Shown here: positions 26,044 through 36,988 of the stretch, one piece after another
Position numbering within the stretch: position 1 is the stretch's first letter
How the letters are laid out: each line of letters begins with the position of its first letter
Translations under genes and position numbers: made by a program
NCBI RefSeq assembly: GCF_014336955.1
Contig: NZ_QRAI01000001.1
Coordinates: 806,001 to 870,000 of the forward strand
Origin: Saccharophagus sp. K07
Lineage (GTDB): Bacteria; Pseudomonadota; Gammaproteobacteria; Pseudomonadales; Cellvibrionaceae
Length of the DNA: 64,000 bases
Direction: 5' to 3'
The notes under the pieces: generated by a model
What the model was told of the DNA's origin: nothing
The model's input: only the letters and a program-made list of their open reading frames with translations
The model's database searches: none

Positions 26044-27804
26044 TTATTGGATGGTTACGTCCCAATAGAACTCACGTACTTGTTCATCCGGAACAGATAC
26101 TCTCAAAGTGAGAGTGCCAGTAGTTGCGGTAGAGCCTCCTTTCAAAGTTACGCCGTAGGGGCCAGTAGGCGCACCAACAATATCTTCCACTGTCCACGAG
26201 GTTATGCCTTCCAGAGTTCCCGCAGTAGTACTAAAGGAGATTTGCGTTCCTGACGGAAGTGGGTTGCCAATAGCACAGCCGGCTGGTGCTTGATTTTCTG
26301 CATTAATATTGCCGTCTGATAAATACAACCCGGTCAAACTCCTGGTTGAGTTAATTGGAACAACCACGGGTGAAGCGAAAGTTCCGGTGGAGCAAATTGT
26401 CGGATTGTTGCCTTGAGAGATAAACAACTGCGTAATCGCGGCCAAGTCAACATACTTCACGTCTGGTGAACACAAGCTGGTGTGTTGGCAGTTCAAGCCA
26501 TTCCAAAGGCCATCCCCATCATCGCGAACCTTGTTGCGATTGGTATCGATAAAGTAATCGTCGGGCTGATAGTTCTCTGAATAGTCACGACTTAAGAAGG
26601 GCTCGCCTAGATCGTGCGTTGCATCGAAAGTGTCGCCATCATCAAAGATATTGTTGCCATTTCTATCGATAAAATCTTCGGTGCCTTTTACTGTAGCGAA
26701 AATACGCGCGCGACCGTTGGCGGGTTCTCTGCCGTCGGGCTTCCATTGAACAGAGCAGGTGCCGTTCTCCGTTGTACAAGATGGTGTGACATAGCCGCCG
26801 TCGATGCTAACGAAGTTAATAGCTGTGCCATCCACGACCGGGTTGCCCACGCGGTCTGTCGCGACCACGGTTACAGATGCTTCGGGGGTGTTCAATTTAT
26901 TCCAGGCGTTGAGGCTATTTTTGTCCAGGCCAATATGGAAGTGATTGGCAGATGGCAATCCAGTGGATATCACAAGCCCTCCTGACAGCGCTTCGGCACC
27001 ACTTTCTTCATGGCGTGCTACAACCGTAACAACGTTGGGCATAGAGCCAGACAATACGTGAGCGCGTACAAGGCCGTCACTCCCGGAAATGCCGGTTGTT
27101 TCAACGAGACGAATTGTATCGCCTGCAAGACCTTCAATGCGGAAGGTTACGCGCTGTCCGGCAACGGAAGAACCGTAAATGCCATTCAGTCGGAATGTGA
27201 TCGTCGATCTTTCAGGGCCGCCGCTGCCTGCAATTGCGATATTTCCAGGTTCGGTTGATTCCCATGAAATAAAGGAAACCTTATCTTCGATGAAGATCTC
27301 AGAAGAGTAGGAGAACGATGGGAAATCGGGCGTAGTGAAGGTGACAACATCGCTACCGACGCATCCAAATGTGGTGTAGGAAAAGCTGATCTGATTTTCG
27401 TTGGTAATGGGGCCAACAATCTCGGCTAAACCGTCTCGTATACATTCAGATGTGGCTTTCCACCCGGTTCCTACTGGTTGGACCGTATTGCCATTGCGGT
27501 TGGTGAAGTTCAAATGAACGGCTGTTGAAGCGTGAGGTTCTAGTGGTTGGTTAACAATATTGGCTTCAACAAAAACCGGGTTTCCTTGTGCGTCTCGAAG
27601 AGGGCTGGTGACGGTCGTTCCGCTAGACGAACTGGCCGACGAGCTGGAGCTAGACGAAGGAGAAGAGGGAGTAAGTGTGCCTATTTTAGTTGGTCCTGAG
27701 CGATTATTGTCAGAACTCGAACAGCCCACTAGACCGATAAAACAAGCGAAAACCAACGAAGGTGCCGCCCACCGAAGTTTAGGCGAAGGATTAACAAATT
27801 CCAT
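26044..27804 (-). CDS. Ig-like (Big_1-type) poly-Ser lipoprotein
   Basis: 586 residues; RBS AAAGGAAT. The lipobox GLVGC is followed by a Ser-rich linker (SPSSSSSSSASSSSGT). Three or four Ig-like domains follow. Residues about 175-365 contain intimin/invasin-like Big_1 strands (STITFRLNGIYGSSVAGQRVTFRI, ASVTVVATDRVGNPVVDGTAINF, GTCSVQWKPDG). Two Asp/Asn-rich loops, DRNGNNIFDDGDTFD and DTNRNKVRDDGDG, look like calcium-binding EF-hand-like loops. The last domain contains ISFSTTAGTLEGITSWTVED. No enzyme motif. Probably a surface adhesin or structural protein; transcribed opposite to the CAZyme cluster. Confidence 0.82.
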   Translation of the reverse strand: MEFVNPSPKLRWAAPSLVFACFIGLVGCSSSDNNRSGPTKIGTLTPSSPSSSSSSSASSSSGTTVTSPLRDAQGNPVFVEANIVNQPLEPHASTAVHLNFTNRNGNTVQPVGTGWKATSECIRDGLAEIVGPITNENQISFSYTTFGCVGSDVVTFTTPDFPSFSYSSEIFIEDKVSFISWESTEPGNIAIAGSGGPERSTITFRLNGIYGSSVAGQRVTFRIEGLAGDTIRLVETTGISGSDGLVRAHVLSGSMPNVVTVVARHEESGAEALSGGLVISTGLPSANHFHIGLDKNSLNAWNKLNTPEASVTVVATDRVGNPVVDGTAINFVSIDGGYVTPSCTTENGTCSVQWKPDGREPANGRARIFATVKGTEDFIDRNGNNIFDDGDTFDATHDLGEPFLSRDYSENYQPDDYFIDTNRNKVRDDGDGLWNGLNCQHTSLCSPDVKYVDLAAITQLFISQGNNPTICSTGTFASPVVVPINSTRSLTGLYLSDGNINAENQAPAGCAIGNPLPSGTQISFSTTAGTLEGITSWTVEDIVGAPTGPYGVTLKGGSTATTGTLTLRVSVPDEQVREFYWDVTIQ

Positions 27805-28125
27805 GATGATTCCTTTTGCGATAACAGAGCTGGTACTTAGCGAGTCCCGTGCGACCCGCCTTCATTATTGTGATCGGTTCGCTCTTCTTACGAATCACTT
27901 CATGCGGAAAATGAGCAAACCGCCGCAACTTTAATCAAAAAAAGCTTATGCAGCAAATGGCGGTTCTTCAAGCTTGCGGCAGGTATTTTTTGAGTTGCGG
28001 GGTATTGCACCCCGGCAAAAAGTCCCATCCATGCCTTAATAAGAGGTAAGGGAAGAGCAACCTTGAAATCCTGGAGAAGGTTATTTGGTTAAGTTATTGA
28101 AAATCGATAACCTATTCCCGGCCAG
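27805..28125. other. intergenic region upstream of Ig lipoprotein gene
   Basis: 321 bases holding the Ig-lipoprotein promoter and the rnk 3' flank. A small hairpin GGGGTATTGCACCCC lies near 27998-28012. Nothing else supported. Confidence 0.5.
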
Positions 28126-28539
28126 TCAACAAGCGACGGTTTGAGTTGTTAGTTCAAAAACTCGCAAGTATCGGACATGTCCATTGGGCAGGGTCCATTT
28201 TATGTGGTCGCCGATTCGGCTCCCTAGCAGGGCGATCCCCAGGGATGATGTCACGGAAACGACCTGTAGTTTGTCATCTCCAGTGGGTTGCTTCTTGGGA
28301 TTGTCGCTCAATAAAAGCCTTGTAACAGAGCCGGTGCCCATGTCTTTCAGACTAACGATTGCCCCAATCCTGGCGATGTCATCCGGAAATAGATGATCAT
28401 CGATAACTTTTGCAGTATCGAGCTTGGGATAGGCCTTACCGTAACCCTGCGCATTTCCGTTAAGCTGGGATCTTACTCGGGTGAGTTTTTTATAATCGGT
28501 TTTGCAGAGCAAAGTAATTCTGGTGCTCGATTCGAACAT
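28126..28539 (-). CDS. rnk: Rnk-like GreA/GreB-family RNA polymerase-binding protein
   Basis: 137 residues, the length of E. coli Rnk. A short N-terminal coiled-coil (TDYKKLTRVRSQLN) replaces the long GreA/GreB coiled coil and lacks its acidic tip. The C-terminal FKBP-like domain (about residues 55-130) shows IGAIVSLKDMGTGSVTRLLLSDNP and SSLGIALLGSRIGDHIKWTLPNG, the conserved GreA/GreB_C signature. Rnk binds the RNA polymerase secondary channel and competes with Gre factors and DksA; the nucleoside diphosphate kinase link is historical. It is preceded by its own terminator-insulated small gene on the same strand. Confidence 0.9.
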   Translation of the reverse strand: MFESSTRITLLCKTDYKKLTRVRSQLNGNAQGYGKAYPKLDTAKVIDDHLFPDDIARIGAIVSLKDMGTGSVTRLLLSDNPKKQPTGDDKLQVVSVTSSLGIALLGSRIGDHIKWTLPNGHVRYLRVFELTTQTVAC

Positions 28540-28552
28540 GATTTCTTACCAA

Positions 28553-28580
28553 ATAAAAAAGTGGCGGATCAACCGCCACT
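28553..28580 (-). terminator. terminator between small basic gene and rnk
   Basis: AGTGGCGG and CCGCCACT pair across ATCAA; on the minus strand the stem is followed by TTTTTTATTT. It separates the gene at 28643-28732 from rnk. Confidence 0.88.
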
Positions 28581-28642
28581 GACCTGTTGTAAATTTGACC
28601 AATCCTTTTGCGCTGCCCGTTGTATTAGCTGGGCATTTGTTA

Positions 28643-28732
28643 TCAGTCCTTCCCGTTTTTCTTCTCCCTTTTTTCCTTGCGCTTTTCTTTAAGAGATTTT
28701 TGTGGTGGTTTCTTGGCTTTTTCTTTACTCAT
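28643..28732 (-). CDS. small Lys-rich protein (29 residues)
   Basis: ATG at 28732 with AGGAGGA 7 bases upstream, encoding 29 residues from MSKEKAKKPPQKSLKEKR to a TGA at 28643. It is 16 of 29 Lys or Arg, with no hydrophobic segment, so it is likely disordered and nucleic-acid- or ribosome-associated (inference). A strong terminator follows 60 bases downstream, so the unit has its own ribosome site and terminator. I do not recognise a named family. Confidence 0.65.
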   Translation of the reverse strand: MSKEKAKKPPQKSLKEKRKEKREKKNGKD

Positions 28733-28896
28733 AAAGTTTCCTCCTGAGTGAAAATTTCCAGAAAAATCGCGACTGCAATTTTCCTGGGCGATGCAGCAGA
28801 GCTGCGAATCTTTGATGTTTCACTCGCCGACTTAAAAATGACGCTAAGTCAGGATTTTGAGCTCAGCATCAGCCTGGTTTTCCAGGAGGCGAGCAA

Positions 28897-28968
28897 ATGA
28901 GGAAATTAGCCGAGCGCAAGCAGCGCGCCCGGTTTAGGCGGGACAGGCGGGAGACTTTCTCCAGATAA
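28897..28968 (+). CDS. candidate 23-residue Arg-rich peptide
   Basis: ATG at 28897 with AGGAGG 7 bases upstream, encoding MRKLAERKQRARFRRDRR plus five residues, TAA at 28968. Ten of 23 residues are Arg or Lys. The strong ribosome site and composition suggest a real micro-ORF, but 72 bases are not enough to exclude chance. It lies in an otherwise empty region divergent from the Lys-rich gene. Confidence 0.4.
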   Translation: MRKLAERKQRARFRRDRRETFSR

Positions 28969-29164
28969 ACAAATGACTATCTCTAATCATGTCTGGTTCG
29001 GAAAATTGGGAGTAAATGTCATCATACCCAAGCAAATATTAAAGTCAAATATACGATTGGATATTGCGAATTGCAAAAAAACGGAATTTCTTTTTTTTGA
29101 AGGTTGGGAGGTTTTGGGGGGAAATATTGTGAAAAAAGGATTTTTTATGAGGGGAAATATGAAA

Positions 29165-29193
29165 TCCGCTGGACCGAATTTGGGTCCAGCGGA
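29165..29193 (-). terminator. terminator after gdhA
   Basis: TCCGCTGGACC pairs with GGTCCAGCGGA (11 bp) 10 bases past the gdhA stop. On the minus strand a short T-rich stretch (TTTCATATTT) follows. Confidence 0.8.
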
Positions 29194-29202
29194 AAAAGGA
29201 AA

Positions 29203-31174
<1,972 letters not shown>

Positions 31175-33862
31175 ATGCGTAAGATACTAGTCATAGGAAT
31201 GCTGAGTTTGATGTTGGCAGCGTGTGGGGACGACGAGACCTCATCCGGCGACGTCACCAGCAGTTCATCGAGCAGCAGCTCGTCAAGCAGCAGTTCTTCA
31301 AGTAGCAGTTCGTCGTCCAGCAGCACTTCTTCAAGCAGTAGTTCATCATCAAGCAGTTCATCGAATGGTGGGATGTCGAGCGGTGACGCCGTGAGAGGCA
31401 AGGCGACTTTCGCCGCTCGCTGCACCACCTGTCACAAAGACGATAACGACGACGGTTATTTTGGAACCAACGACGGCATATCCGGAGATACAGGTGTCTA
31501 CAAAATTGACCCTGATGACCTGGGTTCACCCTCGATTTATCCGTCTTACAACGGCGCTTCTCGAGATGGCTTGGCAGCGTTTATCCAACAGTACATGGGG
31601 CCAGCCGCAGGCTGTGACGCTCAGTGTGCCTTGGATACCGCCACTTACATTTGGTCACTGAAAGATGGTGTTAAGGGACCAACTGCTGGAGTCATCGCGT
31701 GTACCAATCCTAATGCCATTCATTACGGCAAACGCACGCTCCATATCCTGAGTTCTTACGAATATCACAACTCTTTGAGCCAGCTGTTCACCCTCCCGTT
31801 ACCAGACGACTATTCCTCTCCGGCTAAGTTTGGTCTCGACGTTACCATTGCGCGTTTGCCAAACCACGTGAGTGAAACGCTCAACGAAACTCGCGTTAAC
31901 AACTTCTATGACAACGCAGTAGAAATTGCTGACTGGGCAATCTCTTCCAATGCGTTGCCGTTCTCTTGTGACGACCCTATCCAGTGCGCCACGGATTTCA
32001 TTAATGAATTCGCGTACGTAGCGTATCGACGTGCGTTGACCGAGGTGGAGCAGGCTGATATCAACCTGATTTTCACTGAAGCTCCTAGCCTGGAAGATGG
32101 CTTGAAGTGGGCGATCCGCACAGTGTTGATGTCGCCTAACTTCCTGTACCGCTCAGAATTGGGAACCAAGGTTTCCGATCTGCTGGCCAATCCAGTTGTC
32201 GCGCCTGGCACCAAGTATGAATTCCAAGGTACGCCTACGACTTTCAGAAACCTGAAAATCGAGCGCTATAACCGCATTAGCGTTGATAACTCCGGAACTT
32301 ACTCCTATCGCTGGACAGGCAAAGACCTGATTGCTATCAGCGTCAAAGGTGCGAAGAGTGAATTCGATCGCTGGCCGGTTCTGACTATTGGTGCAGGTTA
32401 CGGCGATGGCGGCGTTCTGCAGCGCATCACTGTTAACCACAGTGGTTATCGCACTTACTACATAGTGGTCGACAAAGTTCCGAATGGTCCGATCTACTTC
32501 CTGAATGACGCCAACTACGCTGGCAACGACTACCTGATGCCGCCGATCGAAGTTGCCACTTTGAGCATCGGTGTTCAGGGTGAAGCCAAGCCGGTACAAG
32601 ACGATGTCACCAAGTTGCGTGCAGCGGATCAGAACGCTTATGCGTTGGATCCTTATGAATACGCATCCGCACTCTCTTTTGCATTGACCGGTTCTGGTCC
32701 TTCCAAAGCTCTGTTGGATGCAGCGGTGGCAGGTGAGCTGGTTGATCTTGCTAAACGCGAAGCTCACGTCGATGCCTTGATCGATTCTCCGCTCGGTAAG
32801 AAACACATCGAGCGCCTCGGCGGTAAATGGTTCAGCACAGATGGTCTGACTGAGAAGACTCGTAACGTAGCCGAGTTCACTCCTGAAGTGCGTCAATCCA
32901 TGATGCAAGAGATTCGCGAGATCTTTAAACACGTGTTCTACAACGGCGACTTCCCGAGCATGTACCGCGGTGACTTTACCTATCTCGACAAGACCTTGTC
33001 AGATTTCTACAAGTTGCCTGGTGGCGGTTCCTCTCACGGTGACTTCCGTTATGTCGATACCACTGGCACTCCTCGTGGTGGTGTGATCGCGTCCGGTGCT
33101 TACATGGCATACAACGCACATATGGATTACACCTCTCCGATTCAGCGTTCAGCTCACTTCCGTCAGGACGTGTTGTGTCAAGCGATTCCGCTGCCAACCA
33201 ACTTGGAAGACTCTGAAGAGCGTGCCGCCGCTGCCAAGATGTTGGAAGCTCGCTTACAAGCAGGCGATATCACCACTGCGGACTGGTATGACAAGCAAAC
33301 CAATATTCCAGGTTCTTCTTGTGCCGCATGCCATAACGCCATCATCAACCCCTTGTTCGGCATTGATGACTTCGACAACGTAGGCCGTCTGCGTCCTCGT
33401 GTTAACGGTAAGGTGGTACAGGACGGTCTGATCGCGATCAATGGTGTTCCAGTGCCACAAGGTGTGCGCAACTTGGAAATCACCCAGGTCAGCGAAGGCT
33501 ATCTGTATGGCTATGATGCAGTGGGAACCCTGTCTGGTGCGAAAGCGGATGCCGCCAAAGCTTCTGGTGATGGCTTGAGATTCTCCGGTGCGAAAGAGCT
33601 CAGCCGCCTGGTTGTGGACAACGATTTGCCTGGCGTATCTGCTTGCTTGATCGAGAAGACAACTCGTTATGCTCTTGGATACACGCTGAACAAGGTTCTG
33701 TTGGATCCTGCAGAGAATGGATATTACGGTATCAGCAATGCACAAGCGGCTGAATTTGCCTGTGTTAAGCAGGAACTTGAAGCTGCCTACGCTAAAAACA
33801 AGAGCCCGCGCGACGTGCTGAAAGCCGTTGTTATGTCTGACTCTTTCCGATTCCGTAAATAA
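31175..33862 (+). CDS. poly-Ser DUF1592-type haem lipoprotein with inserted CBM60-like module
   Basis: 895 residues. The lipobox MLAAC is followed by a very long Ser linker (about residues 28-63). A cytochrome c motif CTTCH (Cys83) opens the globular part. DUF1587-like (ILSSYEYHNSLSQLF), DUF1595-like (FAYVAYRRALTEVEQ) and DUF1592 (LDPYEYASALSFALTG) blocks follow, then DUF1588 (RGGVIASGAYMAYNAHMDYTSP...SCAACHNAIINPLFGIDDFD, with haem motif Cys716) and DUF1585 (ELSRLVVDNDLPGVSACLIEK). Between DUF1595 and DUF1592 residues about 345-465 form a beta-sandwich resembling CBM36/CBM60 xylan-binding modules (SVKGAKSEFDRWPVLTIG, FLNDANYAGNDY). The family is found with DUF1552 proteins, as here. Likely a surface redox protein targeted to polysaccharide; the reaction is unknown. 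Confidence 0.85.
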   Translation: MRKILVIGMLSLMLAACGDDETSSGDVTSSSSSSSSSSSSSSSSSSSSSSTSSSSSSSSSSSSNGGMSSGDAVRGKATFAARCTTCHKDDNDDGYFGTNDGISGDTGVYKIDPDDLGSPSIYPSYNGASRDGLAAFIQQYMGPAAGCDAQCALDTATYIWSLKDGVKGPTAGVIACTNPNAIHYGKRTLHILSSYEYHNSLSQLFTLPLPDDYSSPAKFGLDVTIARLPNHVSETLNETRVNNFYDNAVEIADWAISSNALPFSCDDPIQCATDFINEFAYVAYRRALTEVEQADINLIFTEAPSLEDGLKWAIRTVLMSPNFLYRSELGTKVSDLLANPVVAPGTKYEFQGTPTTFRNLKIERYNRISVDNSGTYSYRWTGKDLIAISVKGAKSEFDRWPVLTIGAGYGDGGVLQRITVNHSGYRTYYIVVDKVPNGPIYFLNDANYAGNDYLMPPIEVATLSIGVQGEAKPVQDDVTKLRAADQNAYALDPYEYASALSFALTGSGPSKALLDAAVAGELVDLAKREAHVDALIDSPLGKKHIERLGGKWFSTDGLTEKTRNVAEFTPEVRQSMMQEIREIFKHVFYNGDFPSMYRGDFTYLDKTLSDFYKLPGGGSSHGDFRYVDTTGTPRGGVIASGAYMAYNAHMDYTSPIQRSAHFRQDVLCQAIPLPTNLEDSEERAAAAKMLEARLQAGDITTADWYDKQTNIPGSSCAACHNAIINPLFGIDDFDNVGRLRPRVNGKVVQDGLIAINGVPVPQGVRNLEITQVSEGYLYGYDAVGTLSGAKADAAKASGDGLRFSGAKELSRLVVDNDLPGVSACLIEKTTRYALGYTLNKVLLDPAENGYYGISNAQAAEFACVKQELEAAYAKNKSPRDVLKAVVMSDSFRFRK

Positions 33863-33869
33863 TAAGTTT

Positions 33870-33893
33870 CGCGGCGGGACATAAACCGCCGCG
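33870..33893. other. intercistronic hairpin
   Basis: CGCGGCGG and CCGCCGCG pair across 8 bases between the DUF1592 and DUF1552 genes. With no T-run it is more likely an mRNA-stabilising or processing element than a terminator. Confidence 0.6.
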
Positions 33894-33916
33894 TAGCCAA
33901 AACAGGTTATACGACC

Positions 33917-35212
33917 ATGACAGATATAAAGAAAATGAAAGAACCCGATCAGAAAGTTGCAGAAGCTCAGCGCAAAGATGTGCAAAGATCCCGTCGCAAG
34001 TTTCTCGATCTTGTTGCCAAATCCGGTATCGCTTCATCCACCTTGCGTTTTTCCAGCCTGCTGGGCGGTATCATGACCGCACGATATGCGCATGCGCAGG
34101 AAACGCCAAAGCGCGTAGTCTATTGCTACATTCACAGTGGCTCGCCTGAAGACTGGCGTCCATCTTCTGCTTCCAACATCTCCAGCTCGGCGTCTTCTTT
34201 CCACTATGGTCCTGGCAGCTACAACGTTGCGCAGATCTGCCACTTCCGCGGTGTTGATACCGAGGTTGCGGGGCACGGTGGTGCTCGGCAGGCGCTGGGG
34301 GGCGACTACACCCGCAATACCGTGGACGTAGATCTCGGACCTATTTTGGGACCGCGTAGTTACTACACCACTATCTTCCTTGGCTCCAATGCCGCAGATG
34401 CGGGCTCTGGTCCCGGCATGATCATCAGTAAAGGTGGTTTGCCGATTGAGGATCCCAAACAAGCGTTGGGCCGCTATTTTGGTGCTCTGCCGGAAGTTGG
34501 CAAAGACGACACCTATAAGTTGTCTTTTGAAGCGCAAAAACGCGCAATCGACAGCATCAAGAAAAAGCTCAGCACTGAAGAGCATGATCGTTTGGCGAAG
34601 CACTTGACCGCGATCGAAAAAATCGAGGCTCGTATTGCGGATTTGGCGAACGCTGCGGCGCCGGACCTCAACGCTTGCAAACCAACTATTCCTGGCACTT
34701 ACGATGATTCAACCAATGCGGGAATGGTGGAGCACTCCAAATTGCAGGCGGACATCATCGTCGCTGCATTCCAGTGCGACTTGACCCGAGTTGCGGTGCT
34801 GCAGATCGGTAACCACAACGGCGGTGGCTGGACCTATCGCGGTTTTGACGGACACAGCGCGGCTCACTCTGGTGGTGCTTCCGTGTGGAACCCAATGATG
34901 CGCGAGAAATTCGAGGTACCTGCGTATTTCATCAAGAAATTGATGGATACCTTGGACTCTGATGGTCAACCACTGATCAATAGCACGGCGTTCTGTCAGG
35001 TGACTTGCTTCGGTAACGGCTTGTCACACGCATCGACGGATGCGCCTTTCTTGTTGGCAACCAAGATGCCTGGATTCAAATCCGGTTTTTCATCCAAAGG
35101 CACAGCCTCGACTTCAAGAGACTTCCATGCGGAAGTTGCAAAAGGTCTGGGTATAGATCCGAAAGGATTGCACTTGGGTGGTGCAACCGGCGGCGATGTC
35201 GGCTTGACCTGA
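33917..35212 (+). CDS. DUF1552 protein, Tat-exported
   Basis: 431 residues. The N-terminus carries RSRRKFLDLVAKSG, an excellent twin-arginine motif, then a moderate hydrophobic stretch ending ARYAHAQ, so it should be exported folded, possibly with a cofactor. The DUF1552 body includes VVYCYIHSGSPEDWRP, FRGVDTEVAGHGGARQALGGDYT, LGSNAADAGSGPGMIISKGGLP, HSKLQADIIVAAFQCDLTRVAVLQIGNHNGGG and NSTAFCQVTCFGNGLSHAS. The fold is related to the DUF1501/alkaline-phosphatase-like superfamily. It lies 54 bases after the DUF1592 gene, the standard pairing for this family, and shares its terminator. Substrate unknown. Confidence 0.9.
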   Translation: MTDIKKMKEPDQKVAEAQRKDVQRSRRKFLDLVAKSGIASSTLRFSSLLGGIMTARYAHAQETPKRVVYCYIHSGSPEDWRPSSASNISSSASSFHYGPGSYNVAQICHFRGVDTEVAGHGGARQALGGDYTRNTVDVDLGPILGPRSYYTTIFLGSNAADAGSGPGMIISKGGLPIEDPKQALGRYFGALPEVGKDDTYKLSFEAQKRAIDSIKKKLSTEEHDRLAKHLTAIEKIEARIADLANAAAPDLNACKPTIPGTYDDSTNAGMVEHSKLQADIIVAAFQCDLTRVAVLQIGNHNGGGWTYRGFDGHSAAHSGGASVWNPMMREKFEVPAYFIKKLMDTLDSDGQPLINSTAFCQVTCFGNGLSHASTDAPFLLATKMPGFKSGFSSKGTASTSRDFHAEVAKGLGIDPKGLHLGGATGGDVGLT

Positions 35213-35239
35213 TAGACGCAGATCCATCTATAGAAGTAA

Positions 35240-35270
35240 AAAGCCTCGCCATTGGCGGGGCTTTTTTTTG
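35240..35270 (+). terminator. terminator of the DUF1592-DUF1552 operon
   Basis: AAGCCTCGCC-ATT-GGCGGGGCTTTTTTTT, a GC-rich stem with one G-T pair followed by eight Ts, 28 bases past the stop. Confidence 0.93.
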
Positions 35271-35387
35271 CTGCCCGAGATAGAAGGGTGGGAATCTTTG
35301 CCGAATGAGGTTCTAGGCGAACTGAGTGGAGAGTGATACCTTCCGGATCTCTAACGAGACGTCCAAGTTTATAAACGTTGGTGAGCG

Positions 35388-36782
35388 ATGACTGAAAAAG
35401 CCGATTTTATTTTTCCTTCAGGGGTATTGATTTGCCCTATATGTGCTCAGGAATTGAGTTCATTTCACTGCCATGGGTGCAACAGCGAATTTTTTCCCTT
35501 GGGAGAAATACCTTGCGTATTCACCACCGGAATCCAGCAAAAAAATCTTTGGCAGCATCAAATGGCCATGATGGAAACCCAGGGTGCAGATGCGCTGGAG
35601 CATTTGGATTACATCCTTCAGGGATATGATGTGTCGCCGCGCAGCCGGGAGCGGTTGGAGCAGGCCTATGATGCGATGAAAGAAAGCCTGGAAATGATCA
35701 TGGGCTTGCTGAAAGACGGGGGATTGCGCAGTCAGCGCAGTGAGTTATTTGAAAAAATGACCGTCGATAACCCCACCGAGTATTACCACCACATTCTGCG
35801 CGACTGGGCGTGGGATGCAGAACCGAGCAAACACTTTAAAACCCATGTGAACGACGCGAATTTGCAGCGGGTGCTCGGAATCTGGCCGGAGTTGCAGCCG
35901 GAGAAAATGTTGTTTCTTGGCGCCGGGGCAGGGCGCTTGAGTTGGGATTTGCACAAAACGTTTAAACCGCAATACACCATTGCATCGGATATCAATCCCT
36001 TTCTTTTGATTTGCGCTCAAACGCTGATCAAGCGTCGCCACTCCATTACCTTGCCAGAACTCTATACCTATCCGCAGATCGGCTATCCCTATTCCAAATC
36101 CTGGGTTATGAATCCGCCGGACGACCCAGAGGGATTGCACAAAAACTGGTTTGCCTTGGGGGCTGATGTCTGGAATATGCCGCTCAAAGAAAGCAGCGTG
36201 GATACGATAGTGACTTCGTGGTTGCTGGATGTGACGGGCGGAGATGTTAAAGACCTTATTGCGGTGATCGATTATTTGCTGAAACCTGGCGGTTACTGGA
36301 TCAACACTGGGCCTTTATTATATTCCGGGCAGCTGAGTTTTGAATTGAAATACTCCGCCGAGGAAATTTTAGATTTTGCCCAGATGGCGGGTTTCGAGGT
36401 GGAAAAACAAAGCGTCGAAGAAGTTGCCCATATGGCTTCGCCCTTGAATGCGCGCTATCACCATGAGCAGGTATTTTCCTTTTCGGCCCGCAAGCGCACG
36501 GAGCCACGACCTGTGGCGAAGCCTGGAAAGACAGCTGAATGGTTGACGCCCGCCTGGCTCGTAATGCACCACCAGCCAGTTCCGCAGATCGATTTCCAAT
36601 GTGAAATGGGCCACGACTTTATTCGCAATGTATTGAGTCTTGTCGACGGAAAAAGAAGCATTTATTTGATTGCGCAACTGGTGCAGCCAACTTTGCCTCC
36701 CGGTGTGGATGCAAAAGAAGCGGTGGTGGCTTTATTCGGACAAATCTTGGAACAGATGGCTGATGCGCCTGAAAAAGAGTGA
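35388..36782 (+). CDS. N2227-like SAM-dependent methyltransferase with N-terminal zinc ribbon
   Basis: 464 residues. An N-terminal CPICAQELSSFHCHGC suggests a zinc ribbon (Cys-x2-Cys, Cys-x2-Cys). The central methyltransferase resembles the carnosine N-methyltransferase family (N2227): YYHHILRDWAWD, MLFLGAGAGRLSWDLHKTF (SAM-binding motif I), ASDINPFLLICAQ, DTIVTSWLLDVTGGDVKDLI, YLLKPGGYWINTGPLLY. The last 90 residues (NVLSLVDGKRSIYLIAQLV) resemble a PqqD-like winged helix that could bind a peptide substrate. No signal peptide. Alone between two terminators. The substrate is unknown; a small peptide or imidazole compound is suggested by family resemblance only. Confidence 0.75.
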   Translation: MTEKADFIFPSGVLICPICAQELSSFHCHGCNSEFFPLGEIPCVFTTGIQQKNLWQHQMAMMETQGADALEHLDYILQGYDVSPRSRERLEQAYDAMKESLEMIMGLLKDGGLRSQRSELFEKMTVDNPTEYYHHILRDWAWDAEPSKHFKTHVNDANLQRVLGIWPELQPEKMLFLGAGAGRLSWDLHKTFKPQYTIASDINPFLLICAQTLIKRRHSITLPELYTYPQIGYPYSKSWVMNPPDDPEGLHKNWFALGADVWNMPLKESSVDTIVTSWLLDVTGGDVKDLIAVIDYLLKPGGYWINTGPLLYSGQLSFELKYSAEEILDFAQMAGFEVEKQSVEEVAHMASPLNARYHHEQVFSFSARKRTEPRPVAKPGKTAEWLTPAWLVMHHQPVPQIDFQCEMGHDFIRNVLSLVDGKRSIYLIAQLVQPTLPPGVDAKEAVVALFGQILEQMADAPEKE

Positions 36783-36988
36783 TTAGCTTGTTTCAGGAAG
36801 TTGGCGGGTTGAAAATCACTTGCGGGGAAGCAGGAAGGGTATTTGCTGCTATCTAGAGCATGCCAGCAGTACTCTCGGTTTGAGGCTCGTGTGTGTGGCT
36901 TGCCGAAAGGGCGCAAGCCACTGATTTATGCAACTGATTGGGTCGCTATGAACAGGGAAAAGCCACCTAAGGAGAGCGGAGATAGCTT

